This document shows, in pieces, positions 32,294-42,976 of a stretch of DNA of 64,000 nt (position 1 is the stretch's first letter; each line of letters opens with the position of its first letter). A program made the position numbers and the translations under genes. Below the pieces are notes generated by a model that was not told the DNA's origin, did not search any database, and saw only the letters and a program-made list of their open reading frames with translations. Source of the stretch: Trichomonas vaginalis G3 (Eukaryota; Parabasalia; Trichomonadida; Trichomonadidae); contig NC_067208.1 of the NCBI RefSeq assembly GCF_026262505.1, positions 10,859,962-10,923,961 of the forward strand, given 5' to 3'.

Positions 32294-33268
32294 ATGAATC
32301 CTTACAAAGGGTATGTCGATCGAATTTACCTAATTGGTATTTCCAATCAGATTGAAAAAGGTAAAATGACATGGGAAGAAGCTTGCACCCATGTTCCCAT
32401 CGCCCCAACCCTTCAATCAAATGATTTCAAATATTTAGATGTTTCAAAATCTTTTTTACAAAATCAATTTAGCTTACAGAATATCCCATTGCCTAAAGGC
32501 AAGAAAGGTCGTAGGGTCAATCCCTACGACCAAATCAAAGCTCTTGCTGTGATACATGACCACTGGGCCTTTCCCTGTGGTCAAACAAAACAATGGAAAC
32601 GTTTGAAATTACAACAAATTGATGTATCTTATAGAGAAGTACGCAGATACTTCAAAGAAAATCATTTCACCAAGACGCGATTAGAGCATGCCGGGCCAGA
32701 AACAGCAGTAAGATATTGGGCGCTTTCACCCAATCTTATCTGGCACGCAGATGTTCATTATTTTAGGGGTGTTCGTGGCCAGTATATTTATGGCATAATC
32801 GACGATTTTAGCCGCAAAGTCCTAGCGTGTATACAAATACCAGATATGCTGGCAGCGACGACAGCGAACGTTGCGGCTTCCGCCTTCATTGAATTTGGCG
32901 CCCCTTATTGTTTCTGGACCGATAACGGTTCAGAAAATAGGGGAGCCTTTCAAGATCTACTTGATCTTTGGGGCGTCCAATGGCGGCATACAGACTCTCA
33001 TTCTCCCTACCAAAATGGGAAGATTGAGAGATTCTGGCCGACATTGGAGCGCTGCCAAAGCATTCAGGCTATTCCTGCCTTTATTTGGGAGTACAATAAT
33101 AACACACCGCATGAAGATCTCCCAATTAATCCATTAACTGGAACAAATTACACGCCAAATCAAATGTATCAGCTGAAACCGAAATACACAAATGCAGATA
33201 CAGAAAGGTTGTGGCAAATATGGGATACAGATACAGGCATGACCGCTGTTGACACATTCACAGCGTAA
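32294..33268 (+). CDS. IS481-like DDE transposase (324 aa)
   Basis: Start is the ATG of MNPYKGYVDRIYL; an in-frame TTG 21 bases upstream is unlikely. The N-terminal part (residues 1-135) is helical and probably carries the helix-turn-helix DNA-binding region (VSYREVRRYF). The catalytic core (rve, RNase H fold) shows D153 in WHADVHYF, D210 in WTDNGSEN and E245 in GKIERFW, a DD(34)E spacing typical of IS481/IS3-like transposases. GC content is higher than in the surrounding host DNA, suggesting transfer or recent arrival. It cuts and pastes its own element via the repeats at 31765-32118 and 33678-33953. Complete, with all three catalytic residues present. Confidence 0.85.
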   Translation: MNPYKGYVDRIYLIGISNQIEKGKMTWEEACTHVPIAPTLQSNDFKYLDVSKSFLQNQFSLQNIPLPKGKKGRRVNPYDQIKALAVIHDHWAFPCGQTKQWKRLKLQQIDVSYREVRRYFKENHFTKTRLEHAGPETAVRYWALSPNLIWHADVHYFRGVRGQYIYGIIDDFSRKVLACIQIPDMLAATTANVAASAFIEFGAPYCFWTDNGSENRGAFQDLLDLWGVQWRHTDSHSPYQNGKIERFWPTLERCQSIQAIPAFIWEYNNNTPHEDLPINPLTGTNYTPNQMYQLKPKYTNADTERLWQIWDTDTGMTAVDTFTA

Positions 33269-33677
33269 TAATAAACATAATTTTTTAATTTCATTTTTAA
33301 CAAGTTTTTTTAAATGTATGTAATGAATAATTCATTAGAATATGATAATGCACATTGTAACAGAATAGAACAATCACCAAATTTTTTTTTGAAATTAAAA
33401 AATAAAAGTAAAAAGTATAAAGTAATCTAACCAAAAAAGATATTTAAAAGAATTTTGGAAAAAACAGAATAAGGATAATGATATTATTTTAGATACACAA
33501 TCGATGTACTGAAGAATAATCCGGTAAAATGATGATATAAAATTAGATTATTTTACAAGTAGCTAAAAGAATAAAACTATAATATAAAATAAATGAAGTT
33601 TAATGAAACAATAAAGGTTAAATAAATAATAAAGATTTTTATTTTATATCAGTATTGAGAAGAAGTAACAGCTGACA

Positions 33678-33953
33678 CTTGGTAGACAACTTCTTTATGG
33701 CTAGAAAATTCTATCTTGCCTTTTATTTTTTCTCGCTGTGAAACGTATTCGGTCATTTTTTTAAAAATTAATTTTTTGTTAGAGATAAGAGCTAAAACTC
33801 GGTAAACAACTTCTTTATGTCTAGAAAATTCTATCTTGCCTTTTATTTTTTTCTCGCTGTGAAACGTATTCGGTCATTTTTTTAAAAATTAATTTTTTGT
33901 TAGAGATAAGAGCTAAAACTCGGTAAACAACTTCTTTATGTCTAGAAAATTCG
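33678..33953. repeat. Right tandem-repeat terminal inverted repeat of IS481-like element
   Basis: Two full 121 bp units plus a partial one, inverted relative to the left array. Confidence 0.85.
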
Positions 33954-33959
33954 AGATAT

Positions 33960-34085
33960 AAAAATTGCTCACATTTGCTCACATTTTGGCACTTTTTTGT
34001 ACGTTTGTCAAAAAATTGTGAGGAAGATCTCACAAAAATAGTCAAAATGTGAGCAAATTTTGAGAAGTGCTCACATTTTGACATA
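33960..34085. repeat. Cluster of TGCTCACATTTTG direct and inverted repeats
   Basis: TTGCTCACATTT occurs twice directly, then GTCAAAATGTGAGCAAA inverted, then again directly, with a small palindrome GTGAGGAAGATCTCAC in the middle. Possibly an older MITE-like repeat next to the transposon. Confidence 0.5.
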
Positions 34086-34775
34086 CGATTATTTTCATAC
34101 GTTTTTTTGATGAATTCTAATAAAACTTCATTACCACTTTCAGAACGAAGCGTAACTTTTCAGCACGTAACGCTCTATCATGTGTAGTGACATATTATTC
34201 AAAAAAACTCAGATTGCTTATCTTATAATAACAATTTCATTAGAAAAAATGCACGATTTCACGCTAAAACTTTGAAGCAATTCTTAAATTCGGATAAAAA
34301 ATCGATATGTATTACACTTTAAACTTCAAAAAATGGTTCAAAATTTAGACTTAGTTTATCTTAACAATATAGCAGATTTTAAGCCGAACAAGTAGGAGTA
34401 ATAGAAATAGCTCTTGAAAATAATTACAATTAGTAATATGTAAGTCAAAGTTCGAGTATTCTAATAAATAAACGTTCCGGATTTTCTTTACTACAAGAAT
34501 CAATACTTAATATATAGAAGCAACAGTAAAAACTTATTAGAGATTCAAAAAGAAAGTTGACTAAAGAGAATCTTTTTATATAAGTAATTTTATTTTTTTG
34601 AAATACGAGATCGAATAAACATGTATTTTATTTTATTACTATAATAATACGTTTTTACATAGTAAGAAAGTTTAGAGACTGAAATGAAATTAAAAATTGA
34701 GAAAAAAATAAAGCTTTTCTATAAAAATTCATATTAATATATAGTATAATGATATTACAATTTATTGATAGTTGT
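34086..34775. other. Host non-coding DNA, nothing recognised
   Basis: AT-rich with no ORF of note and no repeat seen. Confidence 0.5.
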
Positions 34776-34783
34776 GTTAGAAA

Positions 34784-36365
34784 AAAGGTACATTCACTAT
34801 TTTTGACAAAATTTTAAATTTTCATGGGGTTGTAAATCTTATAATAACTAGATGAATAAGGAATAAATCCCAGTATGATGTGCATCATTATATTAAACAC
34901 TATATGTAAGGCTGGTGATTCTATTAACACTTATGAAGATCTATAGTATTTGAGCAGATAAATTTGATAATTTCCAAAACTCTTATATTTCAAAATTAAA
35001 GTGTGCGAATGCATTTAAATGAGAGCAAAAAGAGATTGATGCTGTTAAAACTATGTGTTAATTTGCAATTATTTCGCATCACAAGAACTACCCAGTAAAT
35101 TCGGCTATCTTTCTTTGCAATTATTCTCCATTATACATATAATATAATGGTTAGGGTTTGAAGAAAAGTTACTAGAGAATTATTGACTTTTGAAATAATG
35201 CAGAATTTTACTTGAAGAAATCATTAATTTATGAGTTCCAAATTGCTAAGCATGACGAAGGATCATTAAATTTGCTACAATTAAATACACTTATTGCAGA
35301 ATTAAGATTTTTGAAATTAAAAGTTTGAAATATTGCCTTTTTGAATAAAAATTTAAATTTTATTATATAATCATGATAATATCTTATAGAAATTAAAAGA
35401 AAATATTTTAAACCATTCAAATATTTTGAATGTCTTATCAATTTAAAATATTAAAAGATAGCTTGATTTTATCATCATTAGTTGTTATCAAAGTTTTCTT
35501 CTTTTGATGAACAACAGTAAATGATTTGTTAATTACTTGTCTTCCTTTTTCGCAGCAAAATCGAAAGTTATGATGATAATCTTGCTCTCAATTTTGAAAC
35601 TCTCTGATTTACAAGTAAGCATTCCTTTGGAAAAGCAGTCCTATTCTGTTTTCAAGATATTTTAAAGCCTCAATTTCATACAATGCGCAGATCTATTCGA
35701 AATTGCAAGAACTCTCAAGAAAAATGCAGCAGCAAAGAAGATTCCATAGTTTCTAGCATCAAAAATTTACAACCTTAATACAACAGTTAAAGAGAAGCTC
35801 GAAAAGAAAATATTTAACCATAAAGCTGGAAACCATTCGATATCTACTATTGGATCTAATAAAAAGTTAATTATAACATATTTAACATGCTATTTGTTGA
35901 CTTTGTTCCATTATATTACCATATATACCTTTTTGAAATCTAAAATATTTTTACAATTTTAACCATGTGTTGTTGAAACCATATATCAATCTTAGCTAAA
36001 GTATAGTTTATGAGTCTGTCACCATCTAACGTATGAATTTTCAAAAATGTCAAATATGTTCATTTTTTCTGTAGATTCAGCCATAATTTCACGTTGTTAT
36101 ACTATTCAACTATTATTTAATATTTTTATCGATTTAAATATATGATGAGATGCTTAGTTCTCCTGGAAATCGATTTTTAATCGCAATTTTAACTTTCCAA
36201 AAAAAATTCAAAAATAAAAATCCCTCTCAATTTTCTAAGTTTTATAACTCGCCAAATCTCTAGCCAAATTTTTTTGGCCCGTATAAATATTGTTTGGCAC
36301 TATATAGGGATGCTATTTATCATATTTTCATCCCATTTTACTGTTATCCTAGTGAATGTACCTTT
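34784..36365. mobile_element. Non-autonomous DNA transposon with 8 bp target duplication
   Basis: 16 bp perfect terminal inverted repeats AAAGGTACATTCACTA, flanked by direct repeats GTTAGAAA at 34776-34783 and 36366-36373. The 1.58 kb interior is AT-rich with no transposase. An 8 bp duplication fits hAT, P or Merlin-like transposons; the superfamily is undecided. Described from the ends only. Confidence 0.65.
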
Positions 36366-36452
36366 GTTAGAAAAAATATACAACTAAAATGTCAGTTTTA
36401 AAAAATTTAAAAATTATATTAAAACAATAGTCATTGAGGATGGTTAATTGCA

Positions 36453-36642
36453 AAAACTCAAGAAACTATCATTATCTCTCTTTGCTTAACACATCTACAA
36501 CTGGAAACATCATTCCAAATGAAGTTCCTCAGTCTCGTCAAAATTTCTCTCTCATCTACAACAAGCTTAACTCAAAACTCAAGAAACTATCATTATCTCT
36601 CTTTGCTTAACACATCTACAACTGGAAACATCATTCCAAATG
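36453..36642. repeat. Duplicated 69 bp segment
   Basis: AAAACTCAAGAAACTATC... through ATTCCAAATG occurs twice, about 121 bp apart, in host non-coding DNA. Confidence 0.7.
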
Positions 36643-36866
36643 TTGCATTCAAGAATCCTATTATTATTCTTTCTTTCAATCTTTTATATTTACTCTTTAA
36701 ATTCTAATATAATATAAATTCTTCATTTCCTTTGTTTAAACTTTTTTCATTTTAATACCATTTTATCAGATAGTAATTTTTGTTTTTCTCTGACCAAAAA
36801 TCTTCTCAATTTAACTCCACCTTCACAAAAATTCATTGAGTTCTCTCAAAATTCTTGTATTTTTGG

Positions 36867-37026
36867 TATACTTAAGGGTGCCCTATAGACGATAAACCAC
36901 CCTCAGAAAAGCACTTTTAAGGCTATTATATTGAGAACTAGAATCTGGATAATTCATTCATTCGAGTTCTAATAAGGTTAATTTTGTGATGTTTACATTA
37001 TCGTTATAGGGCACCCTTAAAGTATC
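36867..37026. mobile_element. MITE-like inverted repeat element (about 160 bp)
   Basis: Ends are inverted copies of TACTT(T)AAGGGTGCCCTATA(G)ACGATAA, about 28 bp with two single-base differences, around a 100 bp AT-rich core. No coding capacity. Target duplication unclear. Confidence 0.6.
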
Positions 37027-37671
37027 ATCTTCAAATATTTTTTTGGAGAAAATTGACTTTGCATAATATCGTAATACTTTTTAAGGCAGATAGATTTACC
37101 GTAAGTTGAAGAACTTTTAATTTGAACAGAAATTATTCAACAAATATTCTTTTTATTTGATCAAGATACGTATACCAATATGATCTACTTGCTAGGGATA
37201 TGTAGATCACGTTCAGAATTTGCCAAGTTTGGTGAATATCTATGGGATTAGGGACATCTATTTAATTTAAGAACTAAAAATTAGCATAGGCGTATTATGC
37301 TGTTACTGAAATATATTTTGGATGTATAAATTTTTACTTAATACTCTTTTATTGTTATCATTTTTAAAGATTTTTTATTATGAGCAAAAAAATGGCAAGA
37401 CAATAATATATTGTACATGCAATTTATTATTACTGAATAAATTTATCAATCAAATTTGATCACATACAATTTTTACAGATAAATACATTATCTCAAAAAA
37501 TATCTATATATTAGTATATGTTACACGAAATGTAATAAAATGTATTACTTTGGTTTATCAATTTATAAATAAGAATGAAAATTTGTTATAGCTTTGTTCC
37601 AATATTTATTTTTATATATTTAAGTTATCCATTTTACTGTTTTCATTCATATTTATAACAAAATTAGAGTC

Positions 37672-37674
<3 letters not shown>
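37027..37674. other. Host non-coding DNA up to the family B tip
   Basis: AT-rich; no gene or repeat recognised. Confidence 0.5.
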
Positions 37675-37705
<31 letters not shown>

Positions 37706-37871
37706 AGTGGGGCTTCCAGGCACTTCGTGCCTTCTAGCCCTGAGGATGATTGATATAATGAAGTTCTTATATACGGGTCTTCCAGGAGCTTTTCACAAAA
37801 TATATATGTTTTCATGTTTTGTCACTTTTCTGTCACTTTTCGGGTAAAAACATTTTTATTATTATATATAA

Positions 37872-38665
37872 ATGAATTTTACAAAACCACCGTTACCCTT
37901 CTTTGGAAATAAGAGTAGATGTAAAGATATTCTATTGAGAGAACTTAAGAAACTACCGAATGGTCTAACATTTGTAGACTTGTTCGGTGGAAGTTTCTAT
38001 ATATCTCATTTGTGCCATACAATATTTCCTGACTCAAAGATTATATGCAATGACTTCGACAACTATATGAACCGTCTCAAACATTATTACCAGACACAAA
38101 CAAAATATTGAAAGAGTTAAAAGAAAAGATACCTATAGGTAAGATGGAACGTATACCATTAGATAAGAAAATACTGTCAGAGAGGTTTTGAAAAAGGCAG
38201 AGTATATTGACTGGATAGTATATCTGCTAGACTATTATATAGTGGTGCTATAAGAGTTCATGACATTGAAACACTTATGTCAAAAGTTTTATATCTTAAC
38301 TATACAAATGTTTTCAAAGAGAACATAGAAAAATATATTGAGGGTATATAGTTTGTGAGATGTCATTGGACAGAGTTGTATGAAAAATATAAAGACAAGG
38401 AAAATGTTTTCTTTATAGTGGACCCGCCGTTCTATAACACATGGGATTTTCAATACCAAGTAGACTGGACTTTGAGAGACTCTTTAGAAACTTTAGACGT
38501 TTTACATAACCATCCATGCTTTTACTTTACATCCGATAAAAGTGTTTGGAAAGTGTCATGAGATGGTTAGAGGACATACATGACTATGAGTTTAGATACG
38601 ATAAGATAGAATATGAGAGAGGTCTATAAACTGGAGAAAGTGTCATAACAAAGAAATTTTACTAG
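37872..38665 (+). pseudogene. D12-class (Dam-like) adenine-N6 DNA methyltransferase, broken
   Basis: Starts MNFTKPPLPFFGNKSR, matching the conserved PFxGxK start of the Dam family. FVDLFGGS is the S-adenosylmethionine-binding motif, and DPPFYNTWDF is the catalytic DPPY-type motif. Enzymes of this class methylate adenine, most often in GATC. It is the first gene inside the family B tip and is preceded by TTTTTATTATTATATATAA. Broken about three times. No counterpart is visible in family A here. Confidence 0.75.
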
Positions 38666-38828
38666 TAAGTAAATGTGGTTTGAAATAGGACTACTTGTTT
38701 TTAGGTTTTTTCCATTGTGTCATTTACTTATTTGACGTGGCAGAAAGATATAGAGAATATGAAGATGAACCAATGCCTGCAAATGTTCAGCATATGTACT
38801 CGTAAGAGATATTTTTATCTAATATTAA

Positions 38829-39179
38829 ATGGACGCACAGAACTTAGCGAATGCACAGCAACCTGGACAACCAAACCCAGAGAATATTCCAAATGAAGTT
38901 AGAATACAAACTGCAATGGCAAACTATGGTCAAGTGCCAACAGATGTACAAATGCAAACTGCCATGTCAAATGACGCTGCGTTAGGTTTGCCACCATGGT
39001 ATGCAAATATGAGATGGAAAGAGTTTTATACAAACCCCGAAGTGGGATATAAACAACTTTATGCAGATGACGCGAACACAGGAGTTGACCCAGAGTATGT
39101 TTTCTACCAGAGGAGAAATAGAATGTATGAGCTCCAGTTAAAGAATGCTATGGAACTCAACAGGAAACGTAGAGACTAG
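38829..39179 (+). CDS. Maverick B protein with duplicated QTAM segment (116 aa)
   Basis: Starts MDAQNLANAQQPGQPNPENI. A short segment (IQTAMANYGQVP, then MQTAMSNDAALG) is duplicated, followed by an aromatic-rich part and a basic helix. The start follows TTTTTATCTAATATTAA, a clear shared motif. Unknown function. Intact. Confidence 0.55.
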   Translation: MDAQNLANAQQPGQPNPENIPNEVRIQTAMANYGQVPTDVQMQTAMSNDAALGLPPWYANMRWKEFYTNPEVGYKQLYADDANTGVDPEYVFYQRRNRMYELQLKNAMELNRKRRD

Positions 39180-39207
39180 GCGGACATTAGATTTTTACAT
39201 ATAGTAA

Positions 39208-39450
39208 AATGGGTTTCTTTGGTAGAATTGGAAACTTCTTTCGAAATGTTGGAAGAGGTATATGGAATGGAATAAAAACCGTAGGAAGAGGAATTGGAAC
39301 GGAGTCAAAAATATTGGTAAAAGAGTAGGTCAGTTCGTTGGTATTATACCTAAAGACCCTGAACCAGAAGAACAAGCTCCTGTTATACAACAGCCTGAAC
39401 CTGCACCACAGTCTAGTTGGCAACCAAATCCAACACCTCAACCGTATTAA
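39208..39450 (+). pseudogene. Small amphipathic Gly/Phe/Arg protein with Pro/Gln tail
   Basis: Starts MGFFGRIGNFFRNVGRGIWN, an amphipathic basic helix like membrane-active virion peptides. The 3' part encodes a Pro/Gln/Glu-rich tail. Broken about once. Preceded by TTTTTACATATAGTAAA. Confidence 0.45.
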
Positions 39451-39491
39451 AAAATTATATTTTTATCGTTCGATAGTAGTTGTATATGAAA

Positions 39492-40305
39492 CTAAGTTCT
39501 AAGTAAAAACGCATGGTATAATGGAATTATTCTTTTTCTTCCATCTGTAGTAAACCATACTTGAAAGTCTGAAATACTTCCACTTGGTGGTTCGTATAAC
39601 TTTGTAGGTTTTTCGTAAAAGTCATTTGCCAAGCATAAGAAAGAGTTTTGGGCGCCAGAAAATGAAGCATGAACAATAATAGCAGCTGGGTCGAAAACAT
39701 CTTTAAATAAATATGGTTCATCTCTTGCATATCGACTGTAAATATTTGCTAAAGGAAGTTCGACTTTCTGATTTAACATTCTTTGCAAATAATACCATGA
39801 CATTGCAGTGAATTCTGTATATATTTGTTCGTCTTTCTTTGGATTGTCTTCGTAGATTTGAAATGACACTTGTGAATTTTGTTTGTCATATACAATTCTC
39901 ACATAAAGTGTGCTCTCGGTATTTGCATATTCATCAGCATATTTTGCATAACATGAAATTTATTTTATCTTCTATATTTTTTAACGCAGTCTGTAGAGAA
40001 GATGAAAGGTCAACTTGTATTAGCTCAATTTCTTCCCACATTTTTCGTTTCCCTTCAGATATATAATCTATATGAAACCTTACAATAAATGGAAAACTTT
40101 TATCTTCTACAGACACAAACTTCATTCTACGAAAGCCAATAGCTTTTGTGACGGATGGGTCTCTTAGCCATCTTAACGGGTAGTCAAAACGATAGCCTTC
40201 ATGCTTTACGGTCTCTGTCTCAAACTTTTGACCGACGTTAGTAAAAAGTTCATCTAATGGTTTAGTTGTAGCAACTCTTGAATTTTCTTTTTCTATTGAA
40301 AGCAT
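39492..40305 (-). pseudogene. Minor capsid/spike protein (family B), broken
   Basis: Starts MLSIEKENSRVATTKPLDEL; contains YRFDYPLRWLRDPSVTKAIG, similar in pattern to the YEYPRHWVEYVGGEKAIEIR region of 4951-5832, which supports a common structural family. Beta-rich second half. Broken about once. It is divergent from the fibre gene. Confidence 0.5.
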
Positions 40306-40323
40306 ATTTTATCTAGAATAAAA
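40306..40323. promoter_or_regulatory. 18 bp divergent promoter
   Basis: ATTTTATCTAGAATAAAA between a capsid-type gene and the fibre gene, parallel to 8737-8753 in family A. Confidence 0.5.
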
Positions 40324-42003
40324 ATGTCGAAAGAAACAGCGTCTATGAGAGAAATACAACACAACCGACAACTCATTTTGCAAGCTCTAAATAAGAACAC
40401 AACAAACTTTTCAAACTTCTAAGATATCTGAGTCATTGAAAGAAGGAAACTTAAAACTGACATTAAACCCAATGACAGACGAGTTTCTGTTTCAAGACAA
40501 TAAGAACCATACTGTCTGTGTAAATCCAACAAAAGGAACTTTAAACGAGAAACCTATAGATGAACTTCTTTTGAAAGCAGATGTTGGCAACAAAGCTGAC
40601 AAAGAGTATGTCATTGAAAAAGTTCAAGAAGAACATGACAGAGCAGATGCAACATATGCAACGAAAGCAGATGTTGACAACAAAGCTGACAAAGAGTATG
40701 TCATTGAAAAAGTTCAAGAAGAACATGACAGAGCAGATGCAACATATGCAACAAAAGAACATACTCATCCTGAACTAGCAGACAAAACATATGTTGACAA
40801 TAAAATGTCAAGTGAAGTGACAAGAGCTGACAAAGAATATTCTAAAAAGACTCATACACATACCATTGCAAATATTACAAACTTACAAGAAACCTTAAAC
40901 AGGAAAAGTGACGTTGGACATACACATACCATTGCAAATATTACAAACTTACAAGAAACCTTAAACAGAAAAGTGACGTTGGACATACACATACCATTGC
41001 AAATATTACAAACTTACAAGAAACCTTAAACAGGAAAAGTGACGTTGGACATACACATACCATTGCAAATATTACAAACTTACAAGAAACCTTAAACAGG
41101 AAAAGTGACGTTGGACATACACATACCATTGCAAATATTACAAACTTACAAGAAACCTTAAACAGAAAAGTGACGTTGGACATACACATACCATTGCAAA
41201 TATTACAAACTTACAAGAAACCTTAAACAGAAAAGTGACGTTGGACATACACATACCATTGCAAATATTACAAACTTACAAGAAACCTTAAACAGGAAAA
41301 GTGACGTTGGACATACACACGATTTCTTCGCAACTGTTGGTATAGAAAATATTGAAGGAACGGTTGAAGAAACTGGTGGGGATGTATTAAATTGGAAACC
41401 TCCTAACTTTCCACAAGGTTTAACATCGGAGGATGACATAACAACGATGAAATACATTAGATGTAGAAATGTCTATGTCATGGAGGATGAAAAAAAGTTA
41501 AATTCACTGCTCAAGATTTATATGATAAGAAAGCTGACAAAACAGAGCTTCAAACGTTAAAGACAGAAATACTTCAAACACTATATCCTATAGGTTCTAT
41601 TTACACGTCAATGAACTCTACCAAACCAGAAGTAGTACTTGGTTTTGGAACTTGGACTCAAATAGTCGACAGGTTTTTGTATTGTGCAAACTCTTCAAAG
41701 GAAACAGGCGGAAGTAAAACGATTTCAGGTGCAAATTTACCTGCGCACAGTCACTACATAAATTTAAGTACATCTGAAGCAGGTTTGCATAGTCATAGAT
41801 TTTGGGATTGGTCAGGAATGACAAAAGGTAAAGGATATGATGTTAAAGAGGACGTTAAGTTTGCTATAAATTGTTACTGGAGTAACACTGAGGTAGGAGG
41901 AAGCCATACACATCGCGTTTCAGGCTATACGCAAACAACGGGACAGAGTAAAGACTACATGCCACCTTACATGACAGTTTACGCATGGTATAGAAATGCT
42001 TAG
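40324..42003 (+). CDS. Maverick fibre (family B) with 66 bp repeats and phage-like tip
   Basis: Starts MSKETASMREIQHN. Repeated KADVGNKADKEYVIEK coiled-coil modules come first, then about seven tandem 66 bp units (40850-41320) encoding TIANITNLQETLNRKSDVGH, each ending in a His-x-His turn. A module with GGDVLNWKPPNFPQGLTS follows. The C-terminal domain has YPIGSIYTSMN, GGSKTISG, PAHSHYI, SHTHRV and MPPYMTVYAW, the pattern of T4 gp10/gp12-like fibre tips. A few breaks. Receptor binding is inferred. Confidence 0.7.
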
Positions 42004-42959
42004 TCGTCATTTTCAACTTCTTTAGCATATTCGTCAGGAGTTGTCTTATATTTGTTAGGAACTGTCTTTGAAAGTATACCACCTTGAACCTTAACAAGTT
42101 TGAAACGAGGTCTGACAATAGTAGTTTTATCTTCTGCTTGCAGTCTGTACATTTTGCCATGTTTGCCTAAAACTTCATAATATTCTCTTGTATACTTTCT
42201 TCTATTTTTACGAACACGAATGCGAGTACCTGTCGAGTTCCCATTGTTGTCATAGTCAATAGTATTTTCATATGGGTCGCGTTTAGGTATTTCTATTTTT
42301 ACTTTGTCACCTTTCTGAAGTTTGAAGCCTGGCATTCTTTCTTGTTTGTCTCTTTTGACTAAACTATTAAATATATAGTCTTTCTCTAAGTCAGGGTTGT
42401 TTTTCATTTCTTCGGGGGAGTGGTTTCCCAAACCTTTTTGTTTACGGCTATTGTAAATATTTAAAACTTGTCTCATCTTTGCCATGGAGAAATGTCTGTA
42501 CTTGTCGTCATATGACATTTCATTTGCTTCACCACCTTGTGGTTGGTTTAAGTCTCTTAAGATTTTTATACAACTGTCAATGACACCAAGAGCAGAATGG
42601 TTTTGGTCGACAATGAAATATTGGTTTACATTTTTTGAACGCAGATAGTTTTTAATATCGTCTGATTTGAAAGAACTTTCACAGTCAGATGTCAGTTTTG
42701 TTGGATGGTATTTGTCAACGAATATTGTCAAAGCAGTTTTCACATCTAAAATATTTTTGGACTGTAATGGTATGGCTTCACAGTATCTTGTGTTTTGACC
42801 GACAAATATTAGCCAGTATGGTGGTCCATCTGTTCTAACTCTCGGAATGTTTTCCAAGATATCCATAAACCAAGCATTTGGTGTTGAACTAAAGATTTTT
42901 ACCATGAGTGCTTTCTTTGTCGCTTTAGAAACATAGGGGTCCTTGTTTGGATTCGTCAT
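42000..42959 (-). CDS. Maverick DDE integrase (rve), family B (319 aa)
   Basis: RNase H-like integrase core from about residue 30 to 170 (WFMDIL, then LTSDCESSF), followed by a basic region and a C-terminal beta-rich domain (YYEVLGKHGKMYRL...VRPRFKLVKV) as in chromodomain/SH3-like integrase tails. It overlaps the fibre stop by four bases, convergent. In family A the integrase instead follows the fibre on the same strand. It would join the element's ends to target DNA. The reading frame is open throughout. Confidence 0.75.
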   Translation of the reverse strand: MTNPNKDPYVSKATKKALMVKIFSSTPNAWFMDILENIPRVRTDGPPYWLIFVGQNTRYCEAIPLQSKNILDVKTALTIFVDKYHPTKLTSDCESSFKSDDIKNYLRSKNVNQYFIVDQNHSALGVIDSCIKILRDLNQPQGGEANEMSYDDKYRHFSMAKMRQVLNIYNSRKQKGLGNHSPEEMKNNPDLEKDYIFNSLVKRDKQERMPGFKLQKGDKVKIEIPKRDPYENTIDYDNNGNSTGTRIRVRKNRRKYTREYYEVLGKHGKMYRLQAEDKTTIVRPRFKLVKVQGGILSKTVPNKYKTTPDEYAKEVENDD

Positions 42960-42976
42960 TTTTTACCCTATAAGAA
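42960..42976. promoter_or_regulatory. 17 bp divergent promoter
   Basis: TTTTTACCCTATAAGAA between integrase and the gene at 42977. It fits the shared motif. Confidence 0.5.

Larger units (their letters stand above)
31765..33953 (+). mobile_element. IS481-like DNA transposon (trichomonad IS481EU type)
   Basis: One DDE transposase gene lies between long inverted terminal repeats that are themselves tandem arrays. On the left, three units of 121 bp start at 31801, 31922 and 32043; on the right, two and a half inverted units with the same 121 bp spacing (33784, 33905). The outermost bases are similar but not identical (TTTGCTAGACAT against TTTTCTAGACAT). Left and right arrays are nearly identical otherwise, and the transposase is intact, so the element may be recent. 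I could not identify a clear target duplication. Confidence 0.75.

Noticed and set aside
33821-34084. Minus-strand ORF over the transposon's right repeat
   Set aside because: It crosses the element boundary and the inverted repeats; not a gene.
40941-41457. Minus-strand ORFs across the 66 bp repeats
   Set aside because: Antisense shadows of the fibre repeats; no start signal.
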